Below, one piece after another: positions 12,310 through 22,625 of a DNA stretch of 64,000 nt. The stretch is from an uncultured Pseudocitrobacter sp. GTDB lineage: Bacteria > Pseudomonadota > Gammaproteobacteria > Enterobacterales > Enterobacteriaceae. Where the stretch lies: NCBI GenBank assembly GCA_913778145.1, contig CAJYVI010000156.1, positions 1 through 64,000 on the forward strand. The letters run 5' to 3'. The position numbers and the translations under genes were made by a program. The notes below the pieces were generated by a model. The model made no database searches. It had not been told where the DNA came from and saw only the letters and a program-made list of their open reading frames with translations. How positions within the stretch are numbered: the stretch's first letter is position 1; every line of letters begins with the position of its first letter.

Positions 12310-13107
12310 ATGAAAAAATGGTTACTCAGTGTGTTGATGGTGGTTACCGCTACCGCAAGCCCCGCGCTTATGGCGCAGAACAATGATAAAAACAGCCAGG
12401 ATGAGGCGATCAATATTTATTTTGCCCGTCATGGTAAAACACTGCTTAATACGTTAGATCGCGTTCAGGGATGGGCTGATTCACCGCTCACCCCAGAAGG
12501 TAAAGAAGTCGCCCGTTATTTAGGCGAAGGGTTGAAAGATATTAAATTCGATCGTTTTTATTCCAGCGATGCCGGGCGTCAGCGCGAAACGATGGCGGTT
12601 ATTCTTCTGCAGGCGGGCGTAACAAATTATCATCTCACCGAGCTGGAAGGTTTACGCGAAGCCTTTTTTGGTAGCTTTGAAGGTGGCTATAACAAAGATA
12701 TGGCCAATGCCGGCGCGCATGAATTAGGGATGGCGGATGCTAAGGCCCTGTTTACCGCAATGAAATCAGGCACTCTGCCGGTAAAAGATAACCAGAATGC
12801 GCTGGCGAAAGCGGACCCGCAGCATCTGGCTGAAAACTATGAGCAGGTGAAAACCCGCACTCAGGCAGCCCTGAACACCATCGTTGAAACGGCGAAAAAA
12901 GAAGGCGACAAAAATATTCTGGCCATCTCGTCCGGCACATCAATGCAAATTATGATCTCCGACCTGACCGACAACCCGGCCAAAAATCTGCCGCTCGCCA
13001 ACGCCGCAGTGGTCAAAATCACCTATAAAGATGGCAAATATAGCGTACCTGAAATCGGTACGATGAAGTATGTCGAGGCGGGTAAAAAGGCGCTCAGCAA
13101 CAAATAA
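12310..13107 (+). CDS. Exported histidine-phosphatase-superfamily protein
   Basis: A 265-residue protein with a signal peptide (about 1-22, ending LMAQ) and a phosphoglycerate-mutase-like fold. The phospho-acceptor motif RHG is at residues 40-42, followed by a typical LDRVQGWADSPLTPEG stretch, and the acidic residues are in ELEGLREAFFGSFEGG. The usual second histidine (as in VSHGG) is absent: the equivalent site reads AISSGTS near 205-211. It may therefore have reduced or altered activity. I chose ATG 12310, 25 bp after the leader terminator, over an upstream frame that crosses the hairpin. It is the first gene of an operon with the porin and bglG. Confidence 0.88.
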   Translation: MKKWLLSVLMVVTATASPALMAQNNDKNSQDEAINIYFARHGKTLLNTLDRVQGWADSPLTPEGKEVARYLGEGLKDIKFDRFYSSDAGRQRETMAVILLQAGVTNYHLTELEGLREAFFGSFEGGYNKDMANAGAHELGMADAKALFTAMKSGTLPVKDNQNALAKADPQHLAENYEQVKTRTQAALNTIVETAKKEGDKNILAISSGTSMQIMISDLTDNPAKNLPLANAAVVKITYKDGKYSVPEIGTMKYVEAGKKALSNK

Positions 13108-13127
13108 ACGCTAGTCTCTTTTATTTT

Positions 13128-13176
13128 GGCCGTTCGCAGTGTCTCCTCTGTCTAAATTGCTGCGACGGTCCTTTTT
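13128..13176 (+). terminator. Possible attenuator between phosphatase and porin genes
   Basis: GGCCGTTCGCAG pairs with CTGCGACGGTCC with one bulge on each arm, closing a 20-nt loop, and is followed by TTTTT. It lies 10 bp before the porin start and carries no RAT. It may lower porin expression relative to the gene upstream. Confidence 0.6.
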
Positions 13177-13185
13177 CGGGAATGG

Positions 13186-14496
13186 ATGATGCTTAAGTAC
13201 ATTACTCTCACGTTTTTAACGTGCGGGCTTTCTTCGCCCGTTTGGGCAAGCGAGAACGCTTTCTTAAATGATGCATTTTTCACAGACTCACAGCTCACGC
13301 TCTCAGCTAAGAACTACTGGAAATACCTGAAAGAAGAAAATGCCAACCCCAAACATGTGCATAACGCTTGGGGGCAAGGCTTTGCAGCGGATTATCAATC
13401 TGGATATTTTGCCGATATCATTGGGTTTGATGTCACTTATTATAGTGCTATCAAATTAGGCGCCAGTGATTATTTTAACTCCCGTGGTGTACTGTATAAC
13501 AACGGAACGGGAAACAATAAAAGAAATGCCGAGGGGTATTCTAAGTTCGGTCAACGAAACATCAAGCTGAAATATGCTATTGAGGATTGGCAGCTGAATG
13601 CCCGCTGGGGATGGCAGATGCTGAAAAACTATGGCGTCATTTCGACGTCAACGCGCCTCTCCCCGACGACCTACTCAGGCATTAGCGGAGGCGTAAGCTA
13701 TGGTCACCTTACCCTGCGCGGCGCCTGGGTGGAAAACTCCATGGACCGAAACTCGCCGGATAAAAAACAGTTTCAGACCAACACCGGTAAAGATATTGGC
13801 TATCTGACAAGCGGCGAAATTCTCTGGAAAAGTGACGGTTTCGATGCGCAGTATGCCTGGGGTGAAAGCAAAAACTATTTACAGCGCCACATTCTGTTCA
13901 CGCAACTTCATCCGGCGTCTGACTGGACAATCGGCACTCAAATTTACGCCACGCATGCGCAGGAAGAGTACCGCTCGATGCCGGCAAATAAACGTGACTT
14001 CGATAATAACGCCTGGCACTTTGCGATGGATGCGACCTGGAAAGGCGAGCGCTGGAGCAGTAAAACAGGAATCGGCTATACGGATGCTCAGAAGGCCAAT
14101 GAAGTGGGATTTTATCCGCGTCATATGAGTAAAAACTCGCGCGGTACGTTTATCTCAATGGCCTATGCGGGTGACGATTATCTGCGCGATGGTGAACTGA
14201 TGTTTGCCAACATGACTGAATATCGTTTAACGCCCGATCTGGGCGTCGGCCTGGTTGGGAATATCGCGCAGTTTAATTATAAAGGCAATCATGTACGCAG
14301 CGGGGAGATCAACGCGTTTACTCGCTGGGCGCCCACCGATGCGTACTTCAAGAATTTTACCTTTTGGGCAATGTTCGGGCCTGGCTGGTCATATAAAGCG
14401 AGCGGTAAAACACCGGTGCTCACCAATGGCCATTATACCCGCACCCATACGCTGTCGGCAGAAGTCATTATGGAATATCGTTTCAGGTTATTCTGA
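13186..14496 (+). CDS. OprD-family outer-membrane porin
   Basis: A 436-residue outer-membrane protein: signal peptide at about 1-22 (ending VWASE), OprD-type N terminus (FFTDSQLTLSAKNYWKYLKE), alternating beta strands and a C-terminal aromatic residue (EYRFRLF). OprD-family porins in enterobacteria include the chitoporin ChiP and carry specific small solutes. Placed between an exported phosphatase and bglG, it probably admits the substrate of this locus. The next codon is also ATG (13189), so the start is uncertain by one residue. Confidence 0.88.
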   Translation: MMLKYITLTFLTCGLSSPVWASENAFLNDAFFTDSQLTLSAKNYWKYLKEENANPKHVHNAWGQGFAADYQSGYFADIIGFDVTYYSAIKLGASDYFNSRGVLYNNGTGNNKRNAEGYSKFGQRNIKLKYAIEDWQLNARWGWQMLKNYGVISTSTRLSPTTYSGISGGVSYGHLTLRGAWVENSMDRNSPDKKQFQTNTGKDIGYLTSGEILWKSDGFDAQYAWGESKNYLQRHILFTQLHPASDWTIGTQIYATHAQEEYRSMPANKRDFDNNAWHFAMDATWKGERWSSKTGIGYTDAQKANEVGFYPRHMSKNSRGTFISMAYAGDDYLRDGELMFANMTEYRLTPDLGVGLVGNIAQFNYKGNHVRSGEINAFTRWAPTDAYFKNFTFWAMFGPGWSYKASGKTPVLTNGHYTRTHTLSAEVIMEYRFRLF

Positions 14497-14581
14497 TCCA
14501 AAAGAGGTACACGGCGGATCAAGCTCACGTTTTTTGCCCTTAGTTTTTTAAAGGGAAGCATTCGGTGATAGATTGCGCCGC

Positions 14582-15503
<922 letters not shown>

Positions 15504-15543
15504 CACAGTTGTTGAATAATCCACATTGTGAATTTCATTTCTC

Positions 15544-15578
15544 ATTATCTTCTCTGCTCGTTGGGCAGGGAAGATTAT
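15544..15578. terminator. Hairpin after bglG
   Basis: ATTATCTTCTCTGC and GCAGGGAAGATTAT form a long imperfect stem around TCGTTGG, 41 bp after the bglG stop. There is no good T-tract, so termination strength is uncertain. Confidence 0.5.
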
Positions 15579-16252
15579 CAAAAATACGTCTTGCCGCTAT
15601 TTTTTCTACATTTGTAGATATTTTAATATCGCTTTCAACAAAAACTCGCCATCAAACCCCACCGTCAAATCTATTTTCCCTATACAAATCTTTACTTCGA
15701 AAGTTTTCACTTTTTTGGCTGACTGAGTGACAAATATTGATATCACCCGGTAAAAGCTGACAAAAGTCTATGCAACAACATTGATCTATAACATCGTTTT
15801 ATAACGTCATGAAACATATGCTTTTCCGTAAGGATTACGCTTTGTTTTTTATCAAATTTTATCGTTATGTTACGAAAATTTTGCATGTTTTAGTAAACAT
15901 TTTTTTGACTATTCCTAAAATAAATTTGATGACATACAATGCTTACAGTTTAGAGAGGCATGTAACGCATTGTTATAAATGCATTTTAGTTTCATGATTG
16001 TGATTAAACTCCGCTTTTTATGGTGATTTTAGTTAAAAAGACTGTTACCAGATTGAATCAAAACGATGTTTATACCGGTAACATTCACATAACCAATTAG
16101 ATTATATAGCTTTAAAAAACGTTAAATCAGTATAATCATCTAAACAAATCAATTATTGCGACACTTTCTATTGATAAGTCACTCTGATTGTCCGGTCTTT
16201 TCATCGCCAGTATAGTTCGCTGCAATTGGTCGGGTTAAGTAATGTGTCAGGA
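15579..16252. other. AT-rich regulatory region upstream of the fimbrial regulators
   Basis: About 670 bp, strongly AT-rich, without a convincing gene; short open frames of 60-70 codons lack ribosome sites and recognisable domains. The base composition suggests an H-NS-silenced promoter region, as is common for fimbrial operons (inference). The 22-bp motif at 16169-16190 is the only clear structured element. Confidence 0.6.
16169..16190 (+). promoter_or_regulatory. 22-bp motif shared with 6476-6497
   Basis: TATTGATAA-GT-CACTCTGATTG differs from the copy at 6476-6497 at two adjacent bases. It lies 62 bp upstream of the winged-helix regulator ATG. TTGATA within it could be a -35 box, but no matching -10 is obvious. 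Confidence 0.5.
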
Positions 16253-16684
16253 ATGGATAATCAGTTTTCAAAGGTAGCAAATCGGGAGGGGGCAACTGTG
16301 CCTGAGATAAAGCTCTACGGCTATATGCTCTACGATACGCTGGAGTACAGAATATCCACCAGAACGCTAATCAACATTAAAAATGGCAAAATTAAACGAT
16401 TAGGCGAAACCAAAGCCAGACTGTTCAATTATCTGCTTGAACATGCGGAAGTGAAATATATCGCTGACGAAACTCTCTACCAGCAGGTTTTTGAGAATAA
16501 TGGTCTACGCTGCTCGAAGTCTTATCTTTGGGCAATGATTCGTCAGATCCATGCGGCCTTTCTTAGCGTGGGCTATGACCGTGCGCCTCTGAAACGTTAC
16601 GAGGGCAAAGGTTACGTTATCGACCAGGACAGTATTAAAAAATTTTATGTGATGGAAACCGCCAGTTTAACGGATATCACGTAA
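16253..16684 (+). CDS. Winged-helix (OmpR/ToxR-type) regulator of fimbrial cluster
   Basis: A protein of about 143 residues whose body resembles the C-terminal OmpR/PhoB-type winged helix used by CadC- and ToxR-like regulators: LGETKARLFNYLLEHAEVKY, then KSYLWAMIRQIHAAFLS as the recognition-helix region, and RYEGKGYVID as the closing hairpin. There is no receiver domain and no membrane helix. The start is uncertain: ATG 16253 has only an adjacent AGGA, and in-frame GTG 16244 or TTG 16226 are alternatives. It precedes another regulator gene and a fimbrial operon on the same strand. Confidence 0.7.
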   Translation: MDNQFSKVANREGATVPEIKLYGYMLYDTLEYRISTRTLINIKNGKIKRLGETKARLFNYLLEHAEVKYIADETLYQQVFENNGLRCSKSYLWAMIRQIHAAFLSVGYDRAPLKRYEGKGYVIDQDSIKKFYVMETASLTDIT

Positions 16685-16700
16685 AGGGAGAAAGGGAACA

Positions 16701-17273
16701 TTGGCGCAACTATTCGTTTATACACACAATAGCGCGGTCCGATTTGCCGTTAACTCGTTAGTTGAAGATAAAGACGATGTCATCTTTTTTGACAATCGGC
16801 TGCAGTTTCTGGTCTGTGCGACCATTTTGAAGAACGCAAACTTGTTGATTGATGCGCTGCATGGAAACCATGATGACATCCGCTGGCTATACCCCAAATT
16901 AAAATTAAGAGGGATAGAAAGCAACGTGCATTACCTGGTTCCCTCGCGAATTGTGTCTAACAGTTATATGAAAGATTTTTCTCTGATAACCGATATTCTT
17001 GGTTTGAAAACGATTTGCCGCAGCGCGGGGAAGAGAAAATCGACGTTCAGCACCGGAAATCTGCGCTGCCTTATTCTTAAAGCACTTTCTGAGAGAATGA
17101 GTGATGCTGAACTGGAGTTTATTCTCACGCTATACGATGGAATGAGTAACACCTATAAGGATTTAACAAGGAAAGAGATCAACAAACTGTATTACATAAG
17201 GAGGAAGTTGTTTTTGCAGAATGCAACTGAGTTAAAGCAGCTGATTCTCCTGTTATCTGAGAAGAAAATTTAA
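16701..17273 (+). CDS. LuxR-like regulator preceding fimbrial operon
   Basis: A 190-residue protein starting at TTG 16701, with AGGGAGAAAGGGA as ribosome site. Residues about 125-188 (MSDAELEFILTLYDGMSN to ATELKQLILLLS) resemble a LuxR-type helix-turn-helix. The N-terminal 110 residues look like a degenerate receiver without clear acidic phospho-acceptor residues. The opening MAQLFVYTHNSAVRFAVNSL resembles the regulator at 6593-7120. The first pilin gene starts 34 bp later, so it is probably cotranscribed with the fimbrial genes or controls them. Confidence 0.65.
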   Translation: MAQLFVYTHNSAVRFAVNSLVEDKDDVIFFDNRLQFLVCATILKNANLLIDALHGNHDDIRWLYPKLKLRGIESNVHYLVPSRIVSNSYMKDFSLITDILGLKTICRSAGKRKSTFSTGNLRCLILKALSERMSDAELEFILTLYDGMSNTYKDLTRKEINKLYYIRRKLFLQNATELKQLILLLSEKKI

Positions 17274-17307
17274 ACCTGTATAGACACTACTTAGTGAAGA
17301 AGACAAC

Positions 17308-17850
17308 ATGAAAAACAATTTTAAACCTGCCTTATGTAGTTTGTTAGTGATGATGGCATCCGGGCATGCGAATGCTGCTAGTGTTGCCTCTCCTGATATG
17401 CCAACGGGCACAGTAAACATCGCGGGTAAAATTATTGATAAAGGCTGCACAATCGAAGCCAAGGATTTAATTATTCAGCTAACACCTGTCGTGATTTCAT
17501 CATTCACTGCAGCAGGTGACACAGGACCTAAAAGCGATCCGGTCGATTTTAAACTGACAGGATGCCCGGCAAACAGCACCATGTCTTTAACAGTCCAGGG
17601 TGCTCAAGGTGCTACAGCATTGACCTTTGCTACTGCGAAGGAAAGCACCAATGCAACGGGTTTCGATTTTATACTATATGGTCTTTCTGCGACTACCACA
17701 GTTCTGCGTCCGAACACAGCAGTCGTATTGACACCTGATGCTTCAGGTAATTACACCGGGACAATCAGTGCACAACTCCGGACAAATGTGGCAGCACCAA
17801 CAGCAGGTAAAATTGATACCACACTCACTTATACTCTGGCTTACAACTAA
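17308..17850 (+). CDS. Fimbrial major subunit-like protein 1
   Basis: A 180-residue pilin: signal peptide at about 1-24 (ending HANAAS), a cysteine pair (GCTIEAKD and LTGCPANS) for the pilin disulfide, and the donor-strand C terminus LTYTLAYN with the penultimate tyrosine recognised by chaperones. It is the first structural gene of a five-gene chaperone-usher operon, and position and size suggest the major subunit. The next gene follows after 11 bp. Confidence 0.88.
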   Translation: MKNNFKPALCSLLVMMASGHANAASVASPDMPTGTVNIAGKIIDKGCTIEAKDLIIQLTPVVISSFTAAGDTGPKSDPVDFKLTGCPANSTMSLTVQGAQGATALTFATAKESTNATGFDFILYGLSATTTVLRPNTAVVLTPDASGNYTGTISAQLRTNVAAPTAGKIDTTLTYTLAYN

Positions 17851-17861
17851 GATAAAACATC

Positions 17862-18395
17862 ATGAAAAAAATCGCAATTATCGCCTCACTCGGCTTAGCC
17901 AGCCTGAATTCTTATTCTGCTGATATACCTGTTGCCGCTGATACTGGAACCATTACTGTTCAAGGTTCAGCATATACCAAAGCCTGTACAACAGTGGTCA
18001 GCTCAGTCAGTCTGACAATCCCGACAACATTTGCCTCTGAATATAAAAACAAAGGTGATATGTCCCCATTAGGTACCTCCGGAATAACTGGCATAGCTTG
18101 CTCGGAGATACCGGGGATATATATCACCGTGACCGGTGACCCTGATGGTACTGACACATCGCTCTTTAAGGTCCCTGATGGAACAGGAAAAGCGACGGGC
18201 GTAGCGTTAAAGTTATATGTTACTGCAGGCTCTAATCCAATCACTGAAGTCGAGCCTAATAAAGAGACAAGTCTATTGCCTAAAGGAACCGGTAACATTG
18301 GTTTTACTTATTCTGCCCAAGCTGTTTCTGTCGCTGATACAGTCACCAGCGGTGATTTAGCAACCACGCTGACCTGGACCGCCCGCTATAACTAA
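17862..18395 (+). CDS. Fimbrial subunit-like protein 2
   Basis: A 177-residue pilin-like protein with a signal peptide (about 1-19), cysteines near residues 43 and 85 (KACTTVV and GIACSEI), and the C terminus LTWTARYN. It has the fold pattern of the first subunit but little sequence identity, so it is more likely a minor or second shaft subunit than a recent duplicate. It lies 11 bp after the first pilin gene and 12 bp before the chaperone gene. Confidence 0.87.
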   Translation: MKKIAIIASLGLASLNSYSADIPVAADTGTITVQGSAYTKACTTVVSSVSLTIPTTFASEYKNKGDMSPLGTSGITGIACSEIPGIYITVTGDPDGTDTSLFKVPDGTGKATGVALKLYVTAGSNPITEVEPNKETSLLPKGTGNIGFTYSAQAVSVADTVTSGDLATTLTWTARYN

Positions 18396-18407
18396 CAGAT
18401 AGAGCAT

Positions 18408-19088
18408 ATGAAAAAATATTTATTTTCAGTTTTGCTCGCGTCTCTGATTGCAATGCCGGCTTATGCCGGCTTTTCTCTCGGACAGACGCGGGTGATCTAC
18501 AATGAATCCGATCGTCAATCGACGGTACGTCTTATTAACAGCGGTAAAGATGACTATTATCTTGTACAGTCCTGGATTAATCAGACTGAAAATGAGGATA
18601 GTCCACGGGCCAATAATTTCATCATTACGCCTCCGGTGTTTAAATTCCTACCGGAATCTGAAAACACGCTGCTGATTAAAGCATTAAACGAGAACTTTCC
18701 GTCCGACAGAGAAAGTCTTTACTTTCTGAATGTGAAAGCGATTCCGGCTACGGATACTTCAACGAAAAATAAAATCACCTTTGCAACCAAAAGCGTCATC
18801 AAGCTTATTTATCGTCCAAAAGCGCTGAATGCACAGGACGCAGCCAATGCATGGAGAAAACTGGAGATTACCGCGCAACCAGGGAAAGTCACCCTGCGAA
18901 ACCCGACGCCCTATTATATCAATATCGGCGTGTTGATGGTTAACGGTCGCTCAGAGAAAATCAGTTACGCCCCACCTTTTGGGGAATATACCGTAACGCT
19001 TAAAGACAATGCGCGCGTCACGTCCGTGGAATATAACGTCATCAGCGATTTCGGCGGAGCCTCTGAATTACATAAAGTGAAACTCTGA
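18408..19088 (+). CDS. Periplasmic fimbrial chaperone (PapD family)
   Basis: A 226-residue chaperone with a signal peptide (about 1-20). The N-terminal immunoglobulin-like domain includes RVIYNESDRQSTVRLIN and the PPVFKFLPESENTLLIK strand, which donates hydrophobic residues to subunits. The family motif normally written as YRP is present (KLIYRPKAL), then a second domain follows. It stabilises pilins in the periplasm and delivers them to the usher encoded next. Confidence 0.93.
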   Translation: MKKYLFSVLLASLIAMPAYAGFSLGQTRVIYNESDRQSTVRLINSGKDDYYLVQSWINQTENEDSPRANNFIITPPVFKFLPESENTLLIKALNENFPSDRESLYFLNVKAIPATDTSTKNKITFATKSVIKLIYRPKALNAQDAANAWRKLEITAQPGKVTLRNPTPYYINIGVLMVNGRSEKISYAPPFGEYTVTLKDNARVTSVEYNVISDFGGASELHKVKL

Positions 19089-19096
19089 TAACTCAC

Positions 19097-21571
19097 GTGA
19101 AAAAAAAATTACTGTTAAACGCATTGCTCCTTTGTTCTCCGTTAAAAGGCTGGGCCGCGCTGTCGTTTGATCTCTCCGCTCTGGAATCAAACGGCAGCGA
19201 ATTAACGGAATATACAAAGCAACAGCTTTCACAGGTTGATCAGCAACTACCGGGGACTTACCCGGTAGACGTGATCCTCAATGGCCAGAAAATAGGGACC
19301 GAAGCGATTCGTTTTGTGAAATGCGACGCCGAACTCTGCCCTGTGGTTTCACCAAAGATGCTTACCCGCTGGGGTATTTCCCCTGCGCATTTCGCCTCTG
19401 ACGAGGTAAAAGATGAAAACACGCCGCTGGAGATGCATTTCGAGCATGCCCTCTCAGGCGCCAGCGTAAAGCTTTCCGCGAATGCCACTAAACTGCTGCT
19501 CGATATCCCGCAGAAATACCTGCTGGACGATAAAGAAAACTTCCTCGCGTCGGTTACCGAAGAGAGCCTGCCCGCCCTCTTTTTATCTTACTACTATAAC
19601 GGCCAGCGCAATGTTTCACCGGATGCCGACGATAACGATCAGCATTTCGCCACCCTGAATAACGGTATCAACCTCGGCCCCTGGCGAGTGCGGCAAAGCG
19701 CCAACGTGGTAAAGAGCAGCGGCCAGGACGTGCGCTGGCAGCCGACACAAACCTTCGTTGGCCGCGATATTATCTCTTTAATGTCACGCCTGATTATGGG
19801 GCAAACCACCACCGCCGGTCGCGTATTCGACAGCTTTGGCTTTAAAGGTGTCTCTTTATCCTCGATTGATGAGATGTTGCCCGACAGTCAGCGCAACTAC
19901 GCGCCGATTATTCGTGGCATTGCGCTAAGCCAGGCGACCGTCGAAATTCGCCAGGAAGGGAATCTGATCTATCAGAAGAGTATCCCTGCCGGCAGCTTCG
20001 AACTGAATGACGTCGTGCCCAATAACAGCAGCGGCGATCTGGAAGTGACTGTTCGCGAAAGCACCGGCGAGGTGAGGAAATTTATCCAGCCTTACGCCCA
20101 GACGCCGAAAATGGTGCGCAAAGGACAGCTGCGCTATGAGCTGTCGTCAGGCAGCTACGACAATGGCAACAGCGGCGGCGATAACGATATATTCGTGCAG
20201 GCCGAGGGGCTGTATGGTGTGGGAAATACCGTCACCGTATTTAGCGGCGCGATGGCAAGCGACAGCTACCAGTCCGGCGTGGCGGGCCTGGGGTTAAGCC
20301 TGGGTGATTTCGGCGGCATTTCGTTAGAGATGGATACGTCGCGAAACAAGAAAGCTAAACGCATTGATGCAGGCTCGGGCTACGCCACACGCATCAACTA
20401 CAGCAAATATTTCGCCACCACCGCCACAACGCTCCAGGCGTCATATCAGCAAAGCGTGGACCGGGGGTATCTGAACTACGCCGATTATCAGGCGCGCTTT
20501 GGCATCACACATGACACCGACACCCTTCCCGGCGACACGCGACGTCAGTGGCAGGTGAGCCTGAATCAGGATCTGGCAGACTTCGGTTCATTCTCCTTTA
20601 ATTACTATTCTCAGCAGTCATGGGATAACGTCTATCAGAGCAAAACGCTCAATGCCAGCTATAACGTCAACTGGCGCGGCGTCAGCGCTGGCGTCAGCTA
20701 TTCGACATCCGATATTACAAGTCGTACGCGCTATAAAGACAACGTGCTGGCGCTGAATGTGGTACTGCCCTTCTCCACGCTGTGGGGCCAGCCGTCTCAG
20801 GCACGCATCAACCACAGTTACATCACCAGCCGCAGCGGGCTGTCGCAAAACCAGACGACGGTCAGCGGAAGCCTGCTGCGAGACAACAACCTTAACTACT
20901 CTCTGTCGCAAACCTGGGCGCAGGACCAAACCGGCCAGGCCGCACGCGTTCAGTATGATGGCGGTTCAGGCTCCGTGAATGCGGCTTACAGCCGTAATAA
21001 CAATGGTTTCAGCCAGTACAGTCTGGGGTCCAGCGGCGCAGTGGTGTTCCATCCAGGTGGCGTAACGCTGGGGCAGAGTATCTCGCCGAAAGAGCCGTTT
21101 GCGATTATCAGCGCGCCGGGTGCGAGCAACGTTTCGGTTACCACCAAATCGGGCGTGAAAACCGACAGCCGGGGCTATGCCATCGTGCCGGCGCTGACCG
21201 CCTATCGTCAGAACAGTATCGGTATCGACTCCACGACCGCCGATGATTTTACCACCCTGACATCGACGCAAACGCAGGCCACGCCGGGGTTCGGCACCGC
21301 AATTGCGGCGAACTTTGGTACGAACATCGGACGTAAAGCCTGGTTACAGGTGCTTTATCGTCATAAGCCGCTGTCACTGGGTACCGAGCTACAGGGAAGT
21401 AATGGCGCGACAGGGATTGTCGATGACAAAGGCTACGCCTGGATTACCGGCCTGAGTGACGACGAAGTGTTAAGCGCCGATGCTGGCGGTACGCAGTGTC
21501 GCGTGCACATTCACTATGAGCGTCTGGTGCTGACGAAAGATATCTATACCGGCGCGGTGGAGTGTGAGTAG
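19097..21571 (+). CDS. Outer-membrane fimbrial usher
   Basis: An 824-residue usher. A signal peptide (about 1-20) precedes the N-terminal periplasmic domain, a 24-strand barrel with plug (about 130-640) and C-terminal domains (GVKTDSRGYAIVPALTAYRQN, then a final Cys pair, TQCRVHIHY and AVECE). It accepts chaperone-subunit complexes and assembles the fibre. The start is GTG 19097, 8 bp after the chaperone stop. Full length, with no frame break. Confidence 0.95.
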   Translation: MKKKLLLNALLLCSPLKGWAALSFDLSALESNGSELTEYTKQQLSQVDQQLPGTYPVDVILNGQKIGTEAIRFVKCDAELCPVVSPKMLTRWGISPAHFASDEVKDENTPLEMHFEHALSGASVKLSANATKLLLDIPQKYLLDDKENFLASVTEESLPALFLSYYYNGQRNVSPDADDNDQHFATLNNGINLGPWRVRQSANVVKSSGQDVRWQPTQTFVGRDIISLMSRLIMGQTTTAGRVFDSFGFKGVSLSSIDEMLPDSQRNYAPIIRGIALSQATVEIRQEGNLIYQKSIPAGSFELNDVVPNNSSGDLEVTVRESTGEVRKFIQPYAQTPKMVRKGQLRYELSSGSYDNGNSGGDNDIFVQAEGLYGVGNTVTVFSGAMASDSYQSGVAGLGLSLGDFGGISLEMDTSRNKKAKRIDAGSGYATRINYSKYFATTATTLQASYQQSVDRGYLNYADYQARFGITHDTDTLPGDTRRQWQVSLNQDLADFGSFSFNYYSQQSWDNVYQSKTLNASYNVNWRGVSAGVSYSTSDITSRTRYKDNVLALNVVLPFSTLWGQPSQARINHSYITSRSGLSQNQTTVSGSLLRDNNLNYSLSQTWAQDQTGQAARVQYDGGSGSVNAAYSRNNNGFSQYSLGSSGAVVFHPGGVTLGQSISPKEPFAIISAPGASNVSVTTKSGVKTDSRGYAIVPALTAYRQNSIGIDSTTADDFTTLTSTQTQATPGFGTAIAANFGTNIGRKAWLQVLYRHKPLSLGTELQGSNGATGIVDDKGYAWITGLSDDEVLSADAGGTQCRVHIHYERLVLTKDIYTGAVECE

Positions 21572-21602
21572 CGCAGGTGAATAATTATCAGGAAGACTAT
21601 TT

Positions 21603-22625
21603 ATGACAAAAATGAAAGTGCTCGCTCTGGCTGTTGCCGCTCTCGCCTGGACGGGCCTGGCGCATGACGCTCACGCGGCCTGCGCGTTTGCCAATGGCGC
21701 GACGCCCGGAACCATGAACTTTGCCCTGCCCGCGCTGACGCAGTCACTGAACCCTTCGGATACGGGGCCGCGATTACTAACTTCCGTTACCGTGCCCGCC
21801 GCGACGCTGGCGTCGGCGATGGGGATTTCCTCAACCGTTGCCGTGTGGAAAGGCTGTACAGGTAATTTAGTCTGGAACCCTCTTCTGCCAGCCATCGCTG
21901 GCAACTCGCCGAACTATTCGGGTTATATGTCTACGGGAATCGACAATCTTTATCTCTATATGTATGCCGGCAGTCAAACCACGGGGAATTTCGGTGCCTT
22001 TGTGACACCAAGCACAGAAGGTTCTACCTGGAGCCGTGCATTAAGCACCATCCATGCGTCTGTCCCCCCATGGTCCATAATGGGCGACATGGTATTAGCG
22101 CTTTACCAAACCGGCCCTATTCGTCAGGGAGGAATTATCCCCGCAGGCCCGCTGGCCGAGCTGAAGGTCTCCGACGGCTTGCAGGTCATGAACATGACCA
22201 TGAGCGCAGTCACGGTCAACGTCCTCGCCTGTAGCATTACGACCCCCACCGTGAACGTACAGATGCCGTCGTTCTACAGAAGCAGCTTCACCGCCGTCGG
22301 TAATACCACGCCCGCCACGGATTTTAAAATTGGCGCCAACTGCGACTCCGGCGTGATACCCACCATCACGTTTAGCGGCCAGGGTAGCGGCACGGCGACC
22401 GACACATTTGCCATTAACAGCGGCAGCGGCGCGGCGAGCGGTGTGGGTATTCAACTGCTATACGGCGGCACACCGGTCAATCAAAATGAAGCCGTGGTCA
22501 TGAATACCACCACGGCAACCGGGGTGACAGAATTCCCGTTTAGCGCGCGTTACATCCAGACCGCCAGTGATGTTACCTCCGGCAACGCCGATGCGACGAT
22601 TACTTTTACCCTGCAATATAAATAG
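21603..22625 (+). CDS. Two-domain fimbrial tip adhesin
   Basis: A 340-residue protein with a signal peptide (about 1-25, ending AHAAC). It has an N-terminal receptor-binding-type domain to about residue 205 and a C-terminal pilin domain that begins near ACSITTPTVNVQMPSFYRS and ends TITFTLQYK. Two-domain proteins at the end of such operons are tip adhesins. The ligand cannot be read from sequence. AGGA precedes ATG 21603; an ATG three codons later is an alternative. Confidence 0.85.
   Translation: MTKMKVLALAVAALAWTGLAHDAHAACAFANGATPGTMNFALPALTQSLNPSDTGPRLLTSVTVPAATLASAMGISSTVAVWKGCTGNLVWNPLLPAIAGNSPNYSGYMSTGIDNLYLYMYAGSQTTGNFGAFVTPSTEGSTWSRALSTIHASVPPWSIMGDMVLALYQTGPIRQGGIIPAGPLAELKVSDGLQVMNMTMSAVTVNVLACSITTPTVNVQMPSFYRSSFTAVGNTTPATDFKIGANCDSGVIPTITFSGQGSGTATDTFAINSGSGAASGVGIQLLYGGTPVNQNEAVVMNTTTATGVTEFPFSARYIQTASDVTSGNADATITFTLQYK

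Noticed and set aside
15509-15997. Two short open frames in the AT-rich region before the fimbrial regulators
   Set aside because: No ribosome sites, domains or conserved composition; stop-poor by chance in AT-rich DNA.
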